DNA of 64,000 nucleotides from assembly GCF_022690685.1 (NCBI RefSeq), contig NZ_JALCYY010000009.1, positions 69,503 through 133,502 of the forward strand, in the 5' to 3' direction. Shown here piece after piece: positions 36,250 through 45,268 of the stretch. Below the pieces are notes generated by a model. The model saw nothing but the letters and a program-made list of their open reading frames with translations, did not search any database and was not told the origin of the DNA. Numbering within the stretch: position 1 is the first letter of the stretch; each line of letters opens with the position of its first letter. Both the position numbers and the translations under genes were made by a program. Source of the DNA: Anaeromyxobacter terrae. Lineage in GTDB: Bacteria; Myxococcota; Myxococcia; Myxococcales; Anaeromyxobacteraceae.

Positions 36250-39200
36250 CCCGCGCCCTCGCGCTCGTCGCGGCCTTCGCGCCCGCGCTGGCGCTCGGAC
36301 AGTCCGTCCTCCTCGGCGCCCAGCGCGAGCCGGGCGGCACGGTGCTCGGGCGCGTGTGCCTGGATCTCGATCGCGACGGCCGCTGCGGCGCCGACGAGCC
36401 CGGCGTTGCGGGGGCCCGCGTCGTCGCGGAGGACGGGGCGATCGCCATCGCGGACGGGCGCGGCCGTTATCACCTGCTCGAGGTTCCCGGCCGGATCGTG
36501 CTCCGCGATCGGACGGCCTACGGCGGGCACGTGGTCCTCGCCGAGGGGCTCCGCGTGAGCCGCGCGTTCGAGCTCGCCCCGGCGGGCGCGGTCGCGATCG
36601 AGCTTCCCGTCGCGCCTCCTCGCGGCGAGGCGCCGGCGCTCGCGCCGGTCCGGCCGGACGAGCCGGGTGCGACGCCCGCCCTCGGGCTTCGGGAGGACGG
36701 ACGCCTCGGCTGGACGCTCGTGGGCCGCGTCCCGCCCGGCGCCATCGTGACGGTCGCGAACGCGCCGGCGAAGGTCGAGGAGGACGGGCGGTTCCAGGCG
36801 GACGTCGGCCTCGTGCCTGGGGAGAACGTCTTCCCGGTGGTGGTGCTCGCGGCGGACGGCGGGCTCGCCGTCTACTCCTGGAAGGTCCACCGCGCGCCGC
36901 GGGCGCGCGGGGGCGAGCTCGTCCTGCCCTCCGCGCCGCTGCGCGTCGCCGCCATGACCGTCGGCGCGGCGGCGGGCGGCGGCGCGCTCGTGCACGGCGT
37001 CGCGCCGGCGGGCACGCGGGTGCGGGTGGGCGGGCTCGCGCCGGTTCCGTCTGGCTCGGGCGCGTTCGCAGCGTACCTCCCGTCCGGCGCCCGCGATGCG
37101 TCGCTCGAGCTTCGGTCCGGGAACGCGCCGCCGCTCGCCGTCGCGCTGCCGCTCCCGCGCGCAGACGGGCTCCGCGCCGGCGCCGCGCTCGCGGAGCTGG
37201 AGCTCTCGCTCGGCGGGGACGCAGGGGTCCTCGTCACGGCGCGCGGGGCGGCCACGGCGGCGGGCAAGGCCGGCCCGGTCGAGTACGCGGCGGGCGTGGA
37301 CGTGGACGATCGCGAGCGGTCGCTCGCGGACCTGGCGCGGCCACGCGACACGCTCGCGGTCGAGCACGCGCTCGATCCGGAGCGGAGCTTCCTCACGGCG
37401 GGCGACGACGCCGCCGCGGGCGACCGGAACCCCGGCCGCGGCCGCGTCTGGGCGCGCGTGGAGGCGCCCGGCGCGCGTCTCGACCTCGGCACGGCCCGCG
37501 CCGGGCTCACCGGCGCGGAGCTCGGCCGCTATGACCGCGCGCTGTTCGGCGCGAAGGCGCGCGGCGAGCGGGACCTCGGGCCGGTGCGCGTCGAGGCGAG
37601 CGCGTTCGGCGCGACCCTCCGGACCGACGCCGGCGGCAACGCGCCCCCGCAGGTGGCGCACGACGTGCTCGCGGCGACGGGCGGCGCCTTCTTCTGGCTC
37701 TCCCACGGAGAGGTCGTCCCGGGCAGCGAGGGCGTGCGCATCGAGTGGCGCGATCCCTTCACCGGCCTCGTGAGCGGGGGGCGCGTGCTCGCCCGCGGCG
37801 AGGACTACGAGGTCGACTGGGCGAGCGGCCGGATCGTGCTCGCGCGGCCGCTGTCGTCCGCCGCTGCGCCGCCCGTGCTCGCGACGGGCGAGCCGTTCTC
37901 CGCCCAGCGCGCGGTGCTGGTGGTCGACTACCAGCACGCGGCGACCGGGCCCGGCGGAGAGGACCTCGCCGGTGGCCGGGTCGGCGCGTCCGCGGGGCCG
38001 CTCTCCCTGTCCGCCCACGGCGCGAACGAGGAGCGCGCCGGGGGCTACCGGCTCGGCGCCGCGGCGGCGTCGCTCGACCTGGGCGCGCCGCTTCTCCTCC
38101 GCGCCGAGGCGGCTCGGAGCCGGGGCACGCCGTTCGGTGGCGCGGCGAGCGCCTTCGGGAGGAGCGCGGACGGCGGGATCTCCTTCGCGCCCCTGGCGGC
38201 GGGCGATGGCGAGGCGGGCGCCGTGCACGTCGAGGCGCAGGGCGCGCTCGGTCCGGCGCGGTACGCGGCCTGGTGGCGGGAGCGCGAGGCGGGCTACGTC
38301 GACTTCGAGTTCGCCGAGCCGGTAGCCGCGCGCGAGCGCGGGGTCGAGGCGGGCGGGCGCGCCGGGATCTTCACCGCCACGGCGACCTACGCCGAGCGCG
38401 AGGGCGCTGGCCCCTCGGAGGAGGGCGACGTCACGCCGAGCCAGGCGCGGCGGCTCGTCGGCCGCGGGACGGCGCGCGTCGGCGGCCTCGCGCTCACCGC
38501 CGAGGCGGCGCACGCGCGGCTCGTCGCGCCGGAGCCCGGAGAGGAGACGTCGGCGGGCGTCCGCGCGAGCTGGCGCACAGCGCCGGGCCTCTCGCTCGAC
38601 CTCTCTCACCACCAGGGGCTCGCGGTCTCGGGCGCCGGCCGCGATCCGACCTTCACCGCCGCGGGCGCGACGGTGCACCGGGGCGACGGGCGGCTCTCCG
38701 TCCGGGGCGGCTGGGGACCGGAGCTCGGCCCGCGGGTCCTCGTCGCGGGCGAGCGCGGCCGGGACGGCGAGGCGGTGTACGGCACGTACACGGTGGATCC
38801 GGACGCGCCCTCGGCGTTCCGGGAATCGGCGAGCGCGCTCGGCGCGCGCCGGCGGGCCGGCGCCGCCGAGGTGTTCACCGAGGAGCAGCTCGCGCGCGAC
38901 GCGCTCGGGCTGCGCGCCGCGCGCGTGGTGGGCGCGAGCGTCGTGCCGCTGCGGGGCCTCACGCTCACCGTGACAGGGGAGCGCGGCGCGCGGCTCAGGG
39001 CGGATGGGAGCGAGCTCGAGCGGACGGGGGCGGCGGGCGCCGCGTCGCTCGTTCGCGGGCCCGTGCGGCTCTCGCTGCGCGGCGAGGCGCGGCGAGAGGG
39101 CGGCGACGCGCAGATCGCGACCGGAGGCGCCGCGGAGTGGCGCGCGTCGCCCCGGCTCACGCTCTCGAGCCGCGCCGCGTGGGCGCACGCCGCGGGTGTC

Positions 39201-39677
39201 CGCGAGGCGCTCGCCTTCGAGGCCGCCGCGGGGGCGGCGCTCCGGCTCGAGCGCGCCGGGCTGCTCGCGACCGTCGCGCGGCTCGCGGACCAGCGCCCCG
39301 GCGCGGTCCGGCGCGACGCCCTCGTCGCCCGGCTCGCGGGCACGGTGGACGTCGCGGCGCGCCTCGCGCTCGGGGCGGCGGCGGCGATCGGCTGGGATCG
39401 GGCCGAGGGTGGCCGGGACGATCGCGCCGCCGGCAGCGTCCGCGCCGTGGTGCGCGTCGCAGGGCCGGCGGATGTCGCCGCGGAGTACGCGCGCCGCGCG
39501 CCGCTCGGCGGTCAGCCGCTCGGCGACCTCGACGCGCTCCGCGCAGAGGCCGGCCTCCGCGCCGGCCAGAGCCGGATCGCCATCGGCTACACGCTCCTCG
39601 GCTTCTCCGGCGACGGGATCGCGCCCCGCGACGACGGCCGGATCTTCCTGCGCGCGCAGCTCGCCTACGGACCATGA
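36246..39677 (+). CDS. Large outer-membrane beta-barrel-like protein with SdrB-like and Ig-like domains
   Basis: The 1143-residue product starts at GTG 36246, overlapping the previous stop. A signal peptide (ALALVAAFAPALALGQS) is followed by an SdrD-B-like domain (VCLDLDRDGRCGADEPGVAG) and an Ig-like domain (VPPGAIVTVANAPAKVEEDG). About residue 500 comes WRDPFTGLVSGGRVLARGED then YEVDWASGRIVLARPL, a motif also known from SprA-like surface proteins. The remaining ~550 residues alternate polar and small or hydrophobic residues and end in FLRAQLAYGP, as in outer-membrane barrels. It probably forms the barrel or anchor for the neighbouring secreted proteins. The exact fold is inferred. Confidence 0.75.
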   Translation: MTRALALVAAFAPALALGQSVLLGAQREPGGTVLGRVCLDLDRDGRCGADEPGVAGARVVAEDGAIAIADGRGRYHLLEVPGRIVLRDRTAYGGHVVLAEGLRVSRAFELAPAGAVAIELPVAPPRGEAPALAPVRPDEPGATPALGLREDGRLGWTLVGRVPPGAIVTVANAPAKVEEDGRFQADVGLVPGENVFPVVVLAADGGLAVYSWKVHRAPRARGGELVLPSAPLRVAAMTVGAAAGGGALVHGVAPAGTRVRVGGLAPVPSGSGAFAAYLPSGARDASLELRSGNAPPLAVALPLPRADGLRAGAALAELELSLGGDAGVLVTARGAATAAGKAGPVEYAAGVDVDDRERSLADLARPRDTLAVEHALDPERSFLTAGDDAAAGDRNPGRGRVWARVEAPGARLDLGTARAGLTGAELGRYDRALFGAKARGERDLGPVRVEASAFGATLRTDAGGNAPPQVAHDVLAATGGAFFWLSHGEVVPGSEGVRIEWRDPFTGLVSGGRVLARGEDYEVDWASGRIVLARPLSSAAAPPVLATGEPFSAQRAVLVVDYQHAATGPGGEDLAGGRVGASAGPLSLSAHGANEERAGGYRLGAAAASLDLGAPLLLRAEAARSRGTPFGGAASAFGRSADGGISFAPLAAGDGEAGAVHVEAQGALGPARYAAWWREREAGYVDFEFAEPVAARERGVEAGGRAGIFTATATYAEREGAGPSEEGDVTPSQARRLVGRGTARVGGLALTAEAAHARLVAPEPGEETSAGVRASWRTAPGLSLDLSHHQGLAVSGAGRDPTFTAAGATVHRGDGRLSVRGGWGPELGPRVLVAGERGRDGEAVYGTYTVDPDAPSAFRESASALGARRRAGAAEVFTEEQLARDALGLRAARVVGASVVPLRGLTLTVTGERGARLRADGSELERTGAAGAASLVRGPVRLSLRGEARREGGDAQIATGGAAEWRASPRLTLSSRAAWAHAAGVREALAFEAAAGAALRLERAGLLATVARLADQRPGAVRRDALVARLAGTVDVAARLALGAAAAIGWDRAEGGRDDRAAGSVRAVVRVAGPADVAAEYARRAPLGGQPLGDLDALRAEAGLRAGQSRIAIGYTLLGFSGDGIAPRDDGRIFLRAQLAYGP

Positions 39678-42013
39678 ACCGATCGCTCGCCCTCGCGGTC
39701 CTCTTCGCCGCGGCCGCTTCGGCCGGCGCCTTCGCCCGGCCCGCGCGGGCGCAGCTCCGGGCCGACCCGATGCGCCTCCCGATCGCCGGCGGGCGCGTGG
39801 AGGCCGCCCTCGGGTCCATCGCGAGCGCCGCGCCCGCGAGCGACGTCCTCCTCCTCTCGGCCACCGGCGCGGGCGCCGAGCTCCGGGTGCACCACCGGCT
39901 CTCGGCCCCCGCGGCGCCGGACCGCCCGATCGACGCGAGCGCGCGGGACGTCGCCGCCGCGTTCCTCGGCGGACCGGCGGCCCGGGCGGATCTCGTGTTC
40001 GCGCGGGGCGACGGGGTGTCCGTGTCGTGGGGCGCCTCGACCGGAGCGCTCTGCGTCGTGGGCGGCCTCTTCACCCCCGGCGCGCCGACCGTGACCGCGG
40101 CGCGGCTCCGGGTGGGCGGCGACGTGGTGATCGCGCCGGTCGGGACGGGCGGCTGGACCGCCGGCGCGGTGCAGGCGGTGGACGTGACCGGCTGCCGGCG
40201 CGCCGACGCGGCGCGCTGGCCCATCGAGCCCGTGCTGTCGCGCGTCGGGCTCGCCGACGAGGTCTATACGCTGCGGCTCAGCCCGACGGCGCGCGCGCTG
40301 GGGCTCGACGATCTCGCGCTGCCGGGAATGGGCGAGGTGCAGCTGCTCCTGCACGCGAGGCCGCCCGACGCGGGCGCGGGGCTGTCCGGAGTCCACCTCA
40401 CCGCGCTCAAGGTCGGCGATCACGTCCCGGAGTCGCAGGCGACGTGGCTCCCCGCGGGCGTGCGGCAGGGGGACGTCCAGGGGGTCGCGGCGGCCGACGT
40501 CGACCTCGACGGCGTGCCGGACCTCGTCCTCGCGCTCGCGCTCCCCACCGCCCTCCCGGACGCAGACGGCGCGCTCGTCTGGATCCGCAACGGCGGCGAT
40601 CCCGCCGCGCTCGACCTGGCGCCCTGGGCGGACCTCACGCGCCACCCGGACCTGCAGCCGCTCGTCGATCCGGTCACGCTGCGGGGCGTCGCGCTCGGCG
40701 GCGTCGCGGGCGCGGCGGTGTGGGACCGCGCGCTCGACGCGATCGTCGTGTTCTGGCCGGAGGGCGGACGTCTCGCGAGCTGGCGCGGCGACGCGCTCGG
40801 CCTCGTGGTGAGAGAGATCGTCGCGGCGGACGTGGTCGGCTCGGCCGCGCCCGACCTCGTCGCGCTCGCCGAGGATCCCCGCACCGGCGAGGGCTCGCTC
40901 CTCGTCTACCCGGACCTCGCCGACGGCTCGCCGACCGTCGCCTGGGCGGCGGGCAGCCCGGGCGAGGCGGAGCGTGGGGGCGCGCATGCGATGGCGGTGG
41001 AGGCGCGGGATCCGGATGGCCCCGTCTCGATCGAGTGGTTCCTCGGCGCGGGCGCGAGCCCCGCGGGCCTGGGCCCGACGATCACGATCCCGGGCGCGCT
41101 CCTGTGCGGCCCGGAGGGCGACGTGCCGGTCGTCGCCCGCGCGACCGACGCGGAGGGCGTCTTCCGCGAGGTCGCCGGCGCGGTGAAGGTGCGGCTCGCC
41201 CCGCCGCGCCTCGCGCTCGCCGACGGCCCGTCGCCGGGAGCGATCGCGCTCGCGCCCGGCGGGGCGCAGGCGGTCCTCGAGGGCGAGGCGTGGACCGGCT
41301 GCGGCCGTCCGGTGCGCTTCACCTGGGCGACGAGCGGGCTGCCCCCGGGCTCGCTGCGCGCGCTCGAGGCCGGGCCGACCTGGTCTCGGCAGGCGCTCGA
41401 GCTGCCCGAGGCGAGCTACCCCGCGCTCCTCGCCGGCGCGCCGGCCGTCACCCTCGTCGCGTCCGACGACACCGGCGTCACGAGCCCGCCCGCGACGCTC
41501 CCGCTCGCGCTCGACGCGACCGGGCTCGTCGAGGTTACGCACGGCGCCGACGAGGCGGCGCTCGCCGCAGGCGAGGTGGCGGTCCTCCGCACGCGGCTCA
41601 GGAGCCGGATCTCGGCGGCGCTTCCGCGCGTGCGGATCGCGGACGCGCTGCGCGGGGTCGCTCCGGCCGGCCCGCCGCGCGTGCAGGGCGCGCGCGCCGT
41701 CGAGGTGGCCTCCGGCGGCGCCGAGATCGTGCTCGACGCCCTGCCCCCCGCGGGAGGCGAGGTGACGATCGAGCTTCCCGTGAGCGGCGCCGGCGCGCCG
41801 GGCGACTCGGCGGTGGAGGTCCGCTCCGAGGGCGACCACCTCCTCGCGCCCGCCGCCGCGGCGCGCGGCGTGGGCGGGCGCCTCCCGGGCCGCGGCTGTG
41901 CCTCGGGCGGCGCCGGCGGAGCTGCCTCGCTCCTCGTCGTCATGGGGGCGCTCGCCCTCGGGCGCGCGGGGCGCTCGCGCTCAGGCGCGCCGCCCGGGCG
42001 CCGCCTCACATGA
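39674..42013 (+). CDS. Secreted FG-GAP/VCBS-like protein with MYXO-CTERM tail
   Basis: The 779-residue protein has a signal peptide (LALAVLFAAAASAGAFARPA) and an N-terminal beta domain. FG-GAP-type repeats follow, with a calcium-binding-like loop (AADVDLDGVPDLVLALALP). PKD/Ig-like units are next (AMAVEARDPDGPVSIEWFLG; VRFTWATSGLPPGSL). The C-terminal sorting tail reads RGCASGGAGGAASLLVVMGA then LALGRAGRSRSG, the second MYXO-CTERM signal in this operon. ATG 39674 overlaps the previous stop (ATGA). Its last 8 bp overlap the 3' end of the convergent receiver-PATAN gene, leaving no room for a terminator. It is probably surface-exposed and joined to the barrel-like partner. Confidence 0.8.
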   Translation: MNRSLALAVLFAAAASAGAFARPARAQLRADPMRLPIAGGRVEAALGSIASAAPASDVLLLSATGAGAELRVHHRLSAPAAPDRPIDASARDVAAAFLGGPAARADLVFARGDGVSVSWGASTGALCVVGGLFTPGAPTVTAARLRVGGDVVIAPVGTGGWTAGAVQAVDVTGCRRADAARWPIEPVLSRVGLADEVYTLRLSPTARALGLDDLALPGMGEVQLLLHARPPDAGAGLSGVHLTALKVGDHVPESQATWLPAGVRQGDVQGVAAADVDLDGVPDLVLALALPTALPDADGALVWIRNGGDPAALDLAPWADLTRHPDLQPLVDPVTLRGVALGGVAGAAVWDRALDAIVVFWPEGGRLASWRGDALGLVVREIVAADVVGSAAPDLVALAEDPRTGEGSLLVYPDLADGSPTVAWAAGSPGEAERGGAHAMAVEARDPDGPVSIEWFLGAGASPAGLGPTITIPGALLCGPEGDVPVVARATDAEGVFREVAGAVKVRLAPPRLALADGPSPGAIALAPGGAQAVLEGEAWTGCGRPVRFTWATSGLPPGSLRALEAGPTWSRQALELPEASYPALLAGAPAVTLVASDDTGVTSPPATLPLALDATGLVEVTHGADEAALAAGEVAVLRTRLRSRISAALPRVRIADALRGVAPAGPPRVQGARAVEVASGGAEIVLDALPPAGGEVTIELPVSGAGAPGDSAVEVRSEGDHLLAPAAAARGVGGRLPGRGCASGGAGGAASLLVVMGALALGRAGRSRSGAPPGRRLT

Positions 42014-43307
42014 AGCCGATGCGGCGCGTCCCCCCGAGGGCGCGCTCGACCTCCTCGAGGACGCGCATCACCCGGCACGCCTGGAGGAAGGCGAGCGCGT
42101 CGCGCTCGGGCACCTCCGAGAGCCGCACCAGGTCCGCCACCGCCTTCGTGCCGTCCGTGAGCGCGAGGAGCTTCGCCTCCTCCCGCCGGAGCTTGAGGGC
42201 GTAGAGCTCGAACGCAGGGTCGGGCGCGGGCCCGAGGTGTACGTGCGGCAGGAGCTCCTCGCGGAGGCGCGGCAGCGTCGCGGCGCGCCGCATGCCCTCG
42301 AGGACCAGATCGGCCATCGGGAGCCGCAGGTCGAGCCGGTCCGGGGGCGGCCGCCCGGGCTGGAACGCGTAGCGTCCCTCGCGCCACTCGAACGTGGACC
42401 AGAGGATCGCGCGGACCTGCGCCTGGACGATCTCCAGGCGCCGCTCGGCGGAGATGAGGCCGCGCGAGACGAGCGCGTCGCCGAGCCGCTCGTCCGGCGC
42501 GGCGCGGGACATCGTCTCGACCGCCTCGGCCGTGGCGTCGCCGAGCCGGACGCAGATCGCGGCGAAGCGCTCCGCGGCCACGTTGGACGCCGCGTATACG
42601 GGCACGCCGCGCTCGACGAGGAGGAGCTTTCGCACCGGCCCGCGCTCGAGCGTGAGCGCGCCCGTCGCCTGGCCGACGTGGAGCGCGACGCACAGGCGCG
42701 GAACGTTCGCCTCGGCGAGCTCGCCGCTCGGCCGCGGCGGCGCGTCGAGAGACCGGGGGCGCGCGGCGCTGGCGGCGGGGAGGGGCATCGCGAGCCCGGC
42801 GAGGAGGGCGGGCGCGGCGCCCCCCGCGTCCTCGTCGCCGAACGAGGCGGCGATCGCGTCCGGCGCCTCGTGACGCTCGAGCGGGCGCGCCCCGGTGACC
42901 TCGTCCGGCGCCGCGGCGTCGAGCGCCGGCGCCTCCGCGCCCACCGCCCGCGCGACCGCGGCGACGAGCGCCGCCACCTCGAACGGCTTCTCGAAGAAAT
43001 CCCTCGCGCCGAGCCGCCGGACCTCCTCGGCGGCGCGCGCGCCGCGGTGCACGCCGGAGACCACGATCGCGGCCACCCCGGCGCGCGCGAGCGCGTCGAC
43101 GAGCTCGCTGCCGCGTACGTCCGGCAGCGGGAGATCCAGGATGGCGGCGTCCGGGGCGCGGGCCGCGACGGCCGCGAGCGCGGCCCGCCCGGTCTTCACG
43201 CCCGCGACCTCGGCCCCGAGCCGCGCGGCCGCGCCGGCGACGAGCGCGGCCAGCTCGCGATCCTCGGCGACGAGCAGGAGACGCTTGCCGGAGAGGGGGG
43301 CTCGCAC
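42006..43307 (-). CDS. Receiver domain fused to a PATAN (DUF4388) domain
   Basis: The 433-residue cytoplasmic protein has an N-terminal receiver (1-115: LLLVAEDRELAALVA, AILDLPLPDVRG with the phospho-acceptor Asp, FFEKPFEVAALV). A linker of ~65 residues precedes a PATAN/DUF4388 region (SGELAEANVPRLCVALHVGQ, TGALTLERGPVRKLLLVERG, SFEWREGRYAFQPG counterpart STFEWREGRYAFQ). The acidic pair is Glu-Asp rather than Asp-Asp. PATAN proteins are common in myxobacteria and linked to motility and signalling complexes. GTG 43307 lies 11 bases after a TAGATT-like -10 box on the minus strand, suggesting a leaderless mRNA. The 3' end overlaps the envelope operon tail to tail. Confidence 0.83.
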   Translation of the reverse strand: MRAPLSGKRLLLVAEDRELAALVAGAAARLGAEVAGVKTGRAALAAVAARAPDAAILDLPLPDVRGSELVDALARAGVAAIVVSGVHRGARAAEEVRRLGARDFFEKPFEVAALVAAVARAVGAEAPALDAAAPDEVTGARPLERHEAPDAIAASFGDEDAGGAAPALLAGLAMPLPAASAARPRSLDAPPRPSGELAEANVPRLCVALHVGQATGALTLERGPVRKLLLVERGVPVYAASNVAAERFAAICVRLGDATAEAVETMSRAAPDERLGDALVSRGLISAERRLEIVQAQVRAILWSTFEWREGRYAFQPGRPPPDRLDLRLPMADLVLEGMRRAATLPRLREELLPHVHLGPAPDPAFELYALKLRREEAKLLALTDGTKAVADLVRLSEVPERDALAFLQACRVMRVLEEVERALGGTRRIGFM

Positions 43308-43373
43308 GTTGCGCGGCAATCTATCACGCGCCGGGCGTGGCGCCCCGCCGGAGCCGGCGCTAACCTCGCACCC

Positions 43374-43769
43374 GTGCCGCTCGCCTTCCACCACCTCGCG
43401 ATCCAGTGCGCCGACCTCGAGCGGTGCGAGACGTTCTACCGGGAGCTCCTCGGCCTCCCCGTGCTGAAGCGCTGGCCGCGCGAGGACGGCGGCGGGGACC
43501 GGAGCGTGTGGCTCTCGGTGGGAGAGGGTGAGGGCGCGTTCCTCGCGCTCGAGCGGGCCGAGGAGCGGCCCGAGCCGCGCCCGTGGCGTGACGGCCGGGC
43601 GGGGCTGCACCTGCTCGCGCTGCGCATCTCCCCATCCGAGCGGGGCGCCTGGGAGGACCGGCTCGACGAGGCGGGCGTGCGCGTGGTCCACCGCACCCGC
43701 TGGACGATCTACTTCCACGATCCGGAGGGGAACCGGATCGGGCTCACCCACTACCCGCACGACGTCTGA
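43374..43769 (+). CDS. VOC-superfamily (glyoxalase/dioxygenase-like) protein
   Basis: The 131-residue single VOC-type module has FHHLAIQCADLERCETFYRE with LLGLPVLKRW at the N-terminal half. The C-terminal half has GLHLLALRISPSERGAWEDR and ends IYFHDPEGNRIGLTHY, with the metal-ligand positions His and Glu typical of the fold. The substrate is unknown. GTG 43374 is seven bases after TAACCT (43361-43366) with no ribosome binding site, so the message may be leaderless. It is divergent from the receiver-PATAN gene and followed after 32 bp by a hydrolase gene. Confidence 0.83.
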   Translation: MPLAFHHLAIQCADLERCETFYRELLGLPVLKRWPREDGGGDRSVWLSVGEGEGAFLALERAEERPEPRPWRDGRAGLHLLALRISPSERGAWEDRLDEAGVRVVHRTRWTIYFHDPEGNRIGLTHYPHDV

Positions 43770-43801
43770 CGGCGGCCGCGCCTCCGCGGTAGGAGAGAGA
43801 G

Positions 43802-44584
43802 GTGCTCTTCGACCGCCGCCGCTACCACCGCGACAACTACGTCTACCTGCTCGCCGAGGGGGACGACGCGGTCCTCGTCGATCCGGGCGACGCTCGGGTC
43901 GCGCTCGCGCTCGCGGCGGATCACGGCGTCCGCCCGCGCTTCGTCCTCCACACGCACGGTCACGCCGACCACAGCGGCGGCTCGGCCGAGGTGCGCGCCG
44001 CGCTCGGCGCGCCGGAGGTCGAGGTCTACGGCCACCGCGGCGACGCGGCGTGGTTCGCGCCGGACGTGGACGTCGCCGGGCGCCGGACGCTCGCCCTCGG
44101 CGCGCTGCGGGTGGGCGTGCAGGAGGTGCCCGGCCACACCCCGGGGTCGGTGCTGTACTCCTGGCGCGGCAAGCTCCTCACCGGCGACACGCTGTTCTGG
44201 GCCGGCTGCGGCAACTGCCGCCACGGCGGGGATCCGGCGCGGCTCGCGGAGAGCTTCCTCGGGCCCATCGCCGCGCTCGACGGCGCGCTCGAGGTCCACC
44301 CCGGCCACGACTACGCCGAGGCGAACCTGCCCTTCGCCCTCGCGCTCGAGCCGGAGAACGCCGCCGCCCGCGCGCGCCTCGAGGCGGTCCGCGCGGCGCG
44401 CGCGGCCGGCGCGGAGCCGCCCGCGTCGGAGCTCGCCGAGGAGCGAGCGGTGAACCCCTTCCTGCGCGTGGGGACTCCGGCGATCCGCGGGGCCCTCGCT
44501 GCTCGCGCGCCCGGCGCGGCGCTCGAGGGCGACGCGGAGCGGTTCGTCGCGCTCCGCGCCCTGCGCGACCGGTTCGAGGCCTGA
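43802..44584 (+). CDS. Metallo-beta-lactamase-fold hydrolase (glyoxalase II-like)
   Basis: The 260-residue protein contains the binuclear metal motif HTHGHADHSGG (HxHxDH), then GHTPGSVLYSWRGKLLTGDT (third His and bridging Asp) and HPGHDYAEANL (last His). The C-terminal helices resemble hydroxyacylglutathione hydrolases (RAVNPFLRVGTPAIRGALAA). It probably hydrolyses a thioester or persulfide-type substrate. Next to a VOC protein it could complete a glyoxal-type detoxification pair, but the VOC protein is not a clear GloA. The start is GTG 43802 with AGGAG directly upstream. Confidence 0.88.
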   Translation: MLFDRRRYHRDNYVYLLAEGDDAVLVDPGDARVALALAADHGVRPRFVLHTHGHADHSGGSAEVRAALGAPEVEVYGHRGDAAWFAPDVDVAGRRTLALGALRVGVQEVPGHTPGSVLYSWRGKLLTGDTLFWAGCGNCRHGGDPARLAESFLGPIAALDGALEVHPGHDYAEANLPFALALEPENAAARARLEAVRAARAAGAEPPASELAEERAVNPFLRVGTPAIRGALAARAPGAALEGDAERFVALRALRDRFEA

Positions 44585-44608
44585 AGGCCATTCTCGACGG
44601 GAGGGCGC

Positions 44609-45211
44609 GTGCACGAGGAGCGGGCGAGGGGAGGGGACGACGAGACCCGCGAGCCCGGGCCGTACACGCTCGCGAACGGCCTCACCGCGCTCCGGCTCGT
44701 GCTCGCGCCGGTGTTCCTCGTCCTCTACGTGAGCGGCGATCGGCTCCGGGCACTCGCCGCGTTCGCCGCCGCCGCGGCGACCGACGTCCTCGACGGCCTA
44801 GTCGCGCGCGCCCTCCGCCAGCACACCCGCCTCGGCGCGGCCCTCGATCCCATCGCCGACAAGGTCCTCGCCGCGTGCGCCCTCGTCGCGCTCGCTGCGA
44901 CCGGGAGGCTCCCGGTCTGGTTCCCCGTGCTCGTCGTCTCGCGCGACGCGCTGCAGATCGCGGGTGCGGTGCTCCTGCGGACCACCCACCACCCGGTCCC
45001 CATCGCGCCGACGCGCATCGGCAAGTACGCCACGTTCGGGCTCGCCGCCACGGTCGTGTTCGCGCTCGCCGCCGACTACGGCGCCTATCCCCGCTCGGTC
45101 ACGGGCCCATACGTGGCGGCGTGGGCGCTCCTCACCGCGCAGTGCGTGGCAGTGTCCTTCGGCCAGTACTTCCTGCTCTTCGTCCGCGCGCTGCGCGCCC
45201 CATCACGGTGA
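44609..45211 (+). CDS. CDP-alcohol phosphatidyltransferase (PgsA-like)
   Basis: The 200-residue integral membrane enzyme has about five helices. The signature D-x2-D-G-x2-A-R-x8-G-x3-D-x3-D is complete: TDVLDGLVARALRQHTRLGA then ALDPIADK. It transfers a phosphatidyl group from CDP-diacylglycerol to a small alcohol, most likely glycerol-3-phosphate. TLANGLTALRLVLAPVFLVL at the N-terminus is the usual first helix of PgsA-type enzymes. GTG 44609 has GGGAGG upstream. Whether it is the main PgsA or a paralog cannot be told. Confidence 0.87.
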   Translation: MHEERARGGDDETREPGPYTLANGLTALRLVLAPVFLVLYVSGDRLRALAAFAAAAATDVLDGLVARALRQHTRLGAALDPIADKVLAACALVALAATGRLPVWFPVLVVSRDALQIAGAVLLRTTHHPVPIAPTRIGKYATFGLAATVVFALAADYGAYPRSVTGPYVAAWALLTAQCVAVSFGQYFLLFVRALRAPSR

Positions 45212-45268
45212 CCCGGAACGGCAGTCGGTCGCTTCCCGGACGGGCGGCCATGAATATCTTACCGGCGG

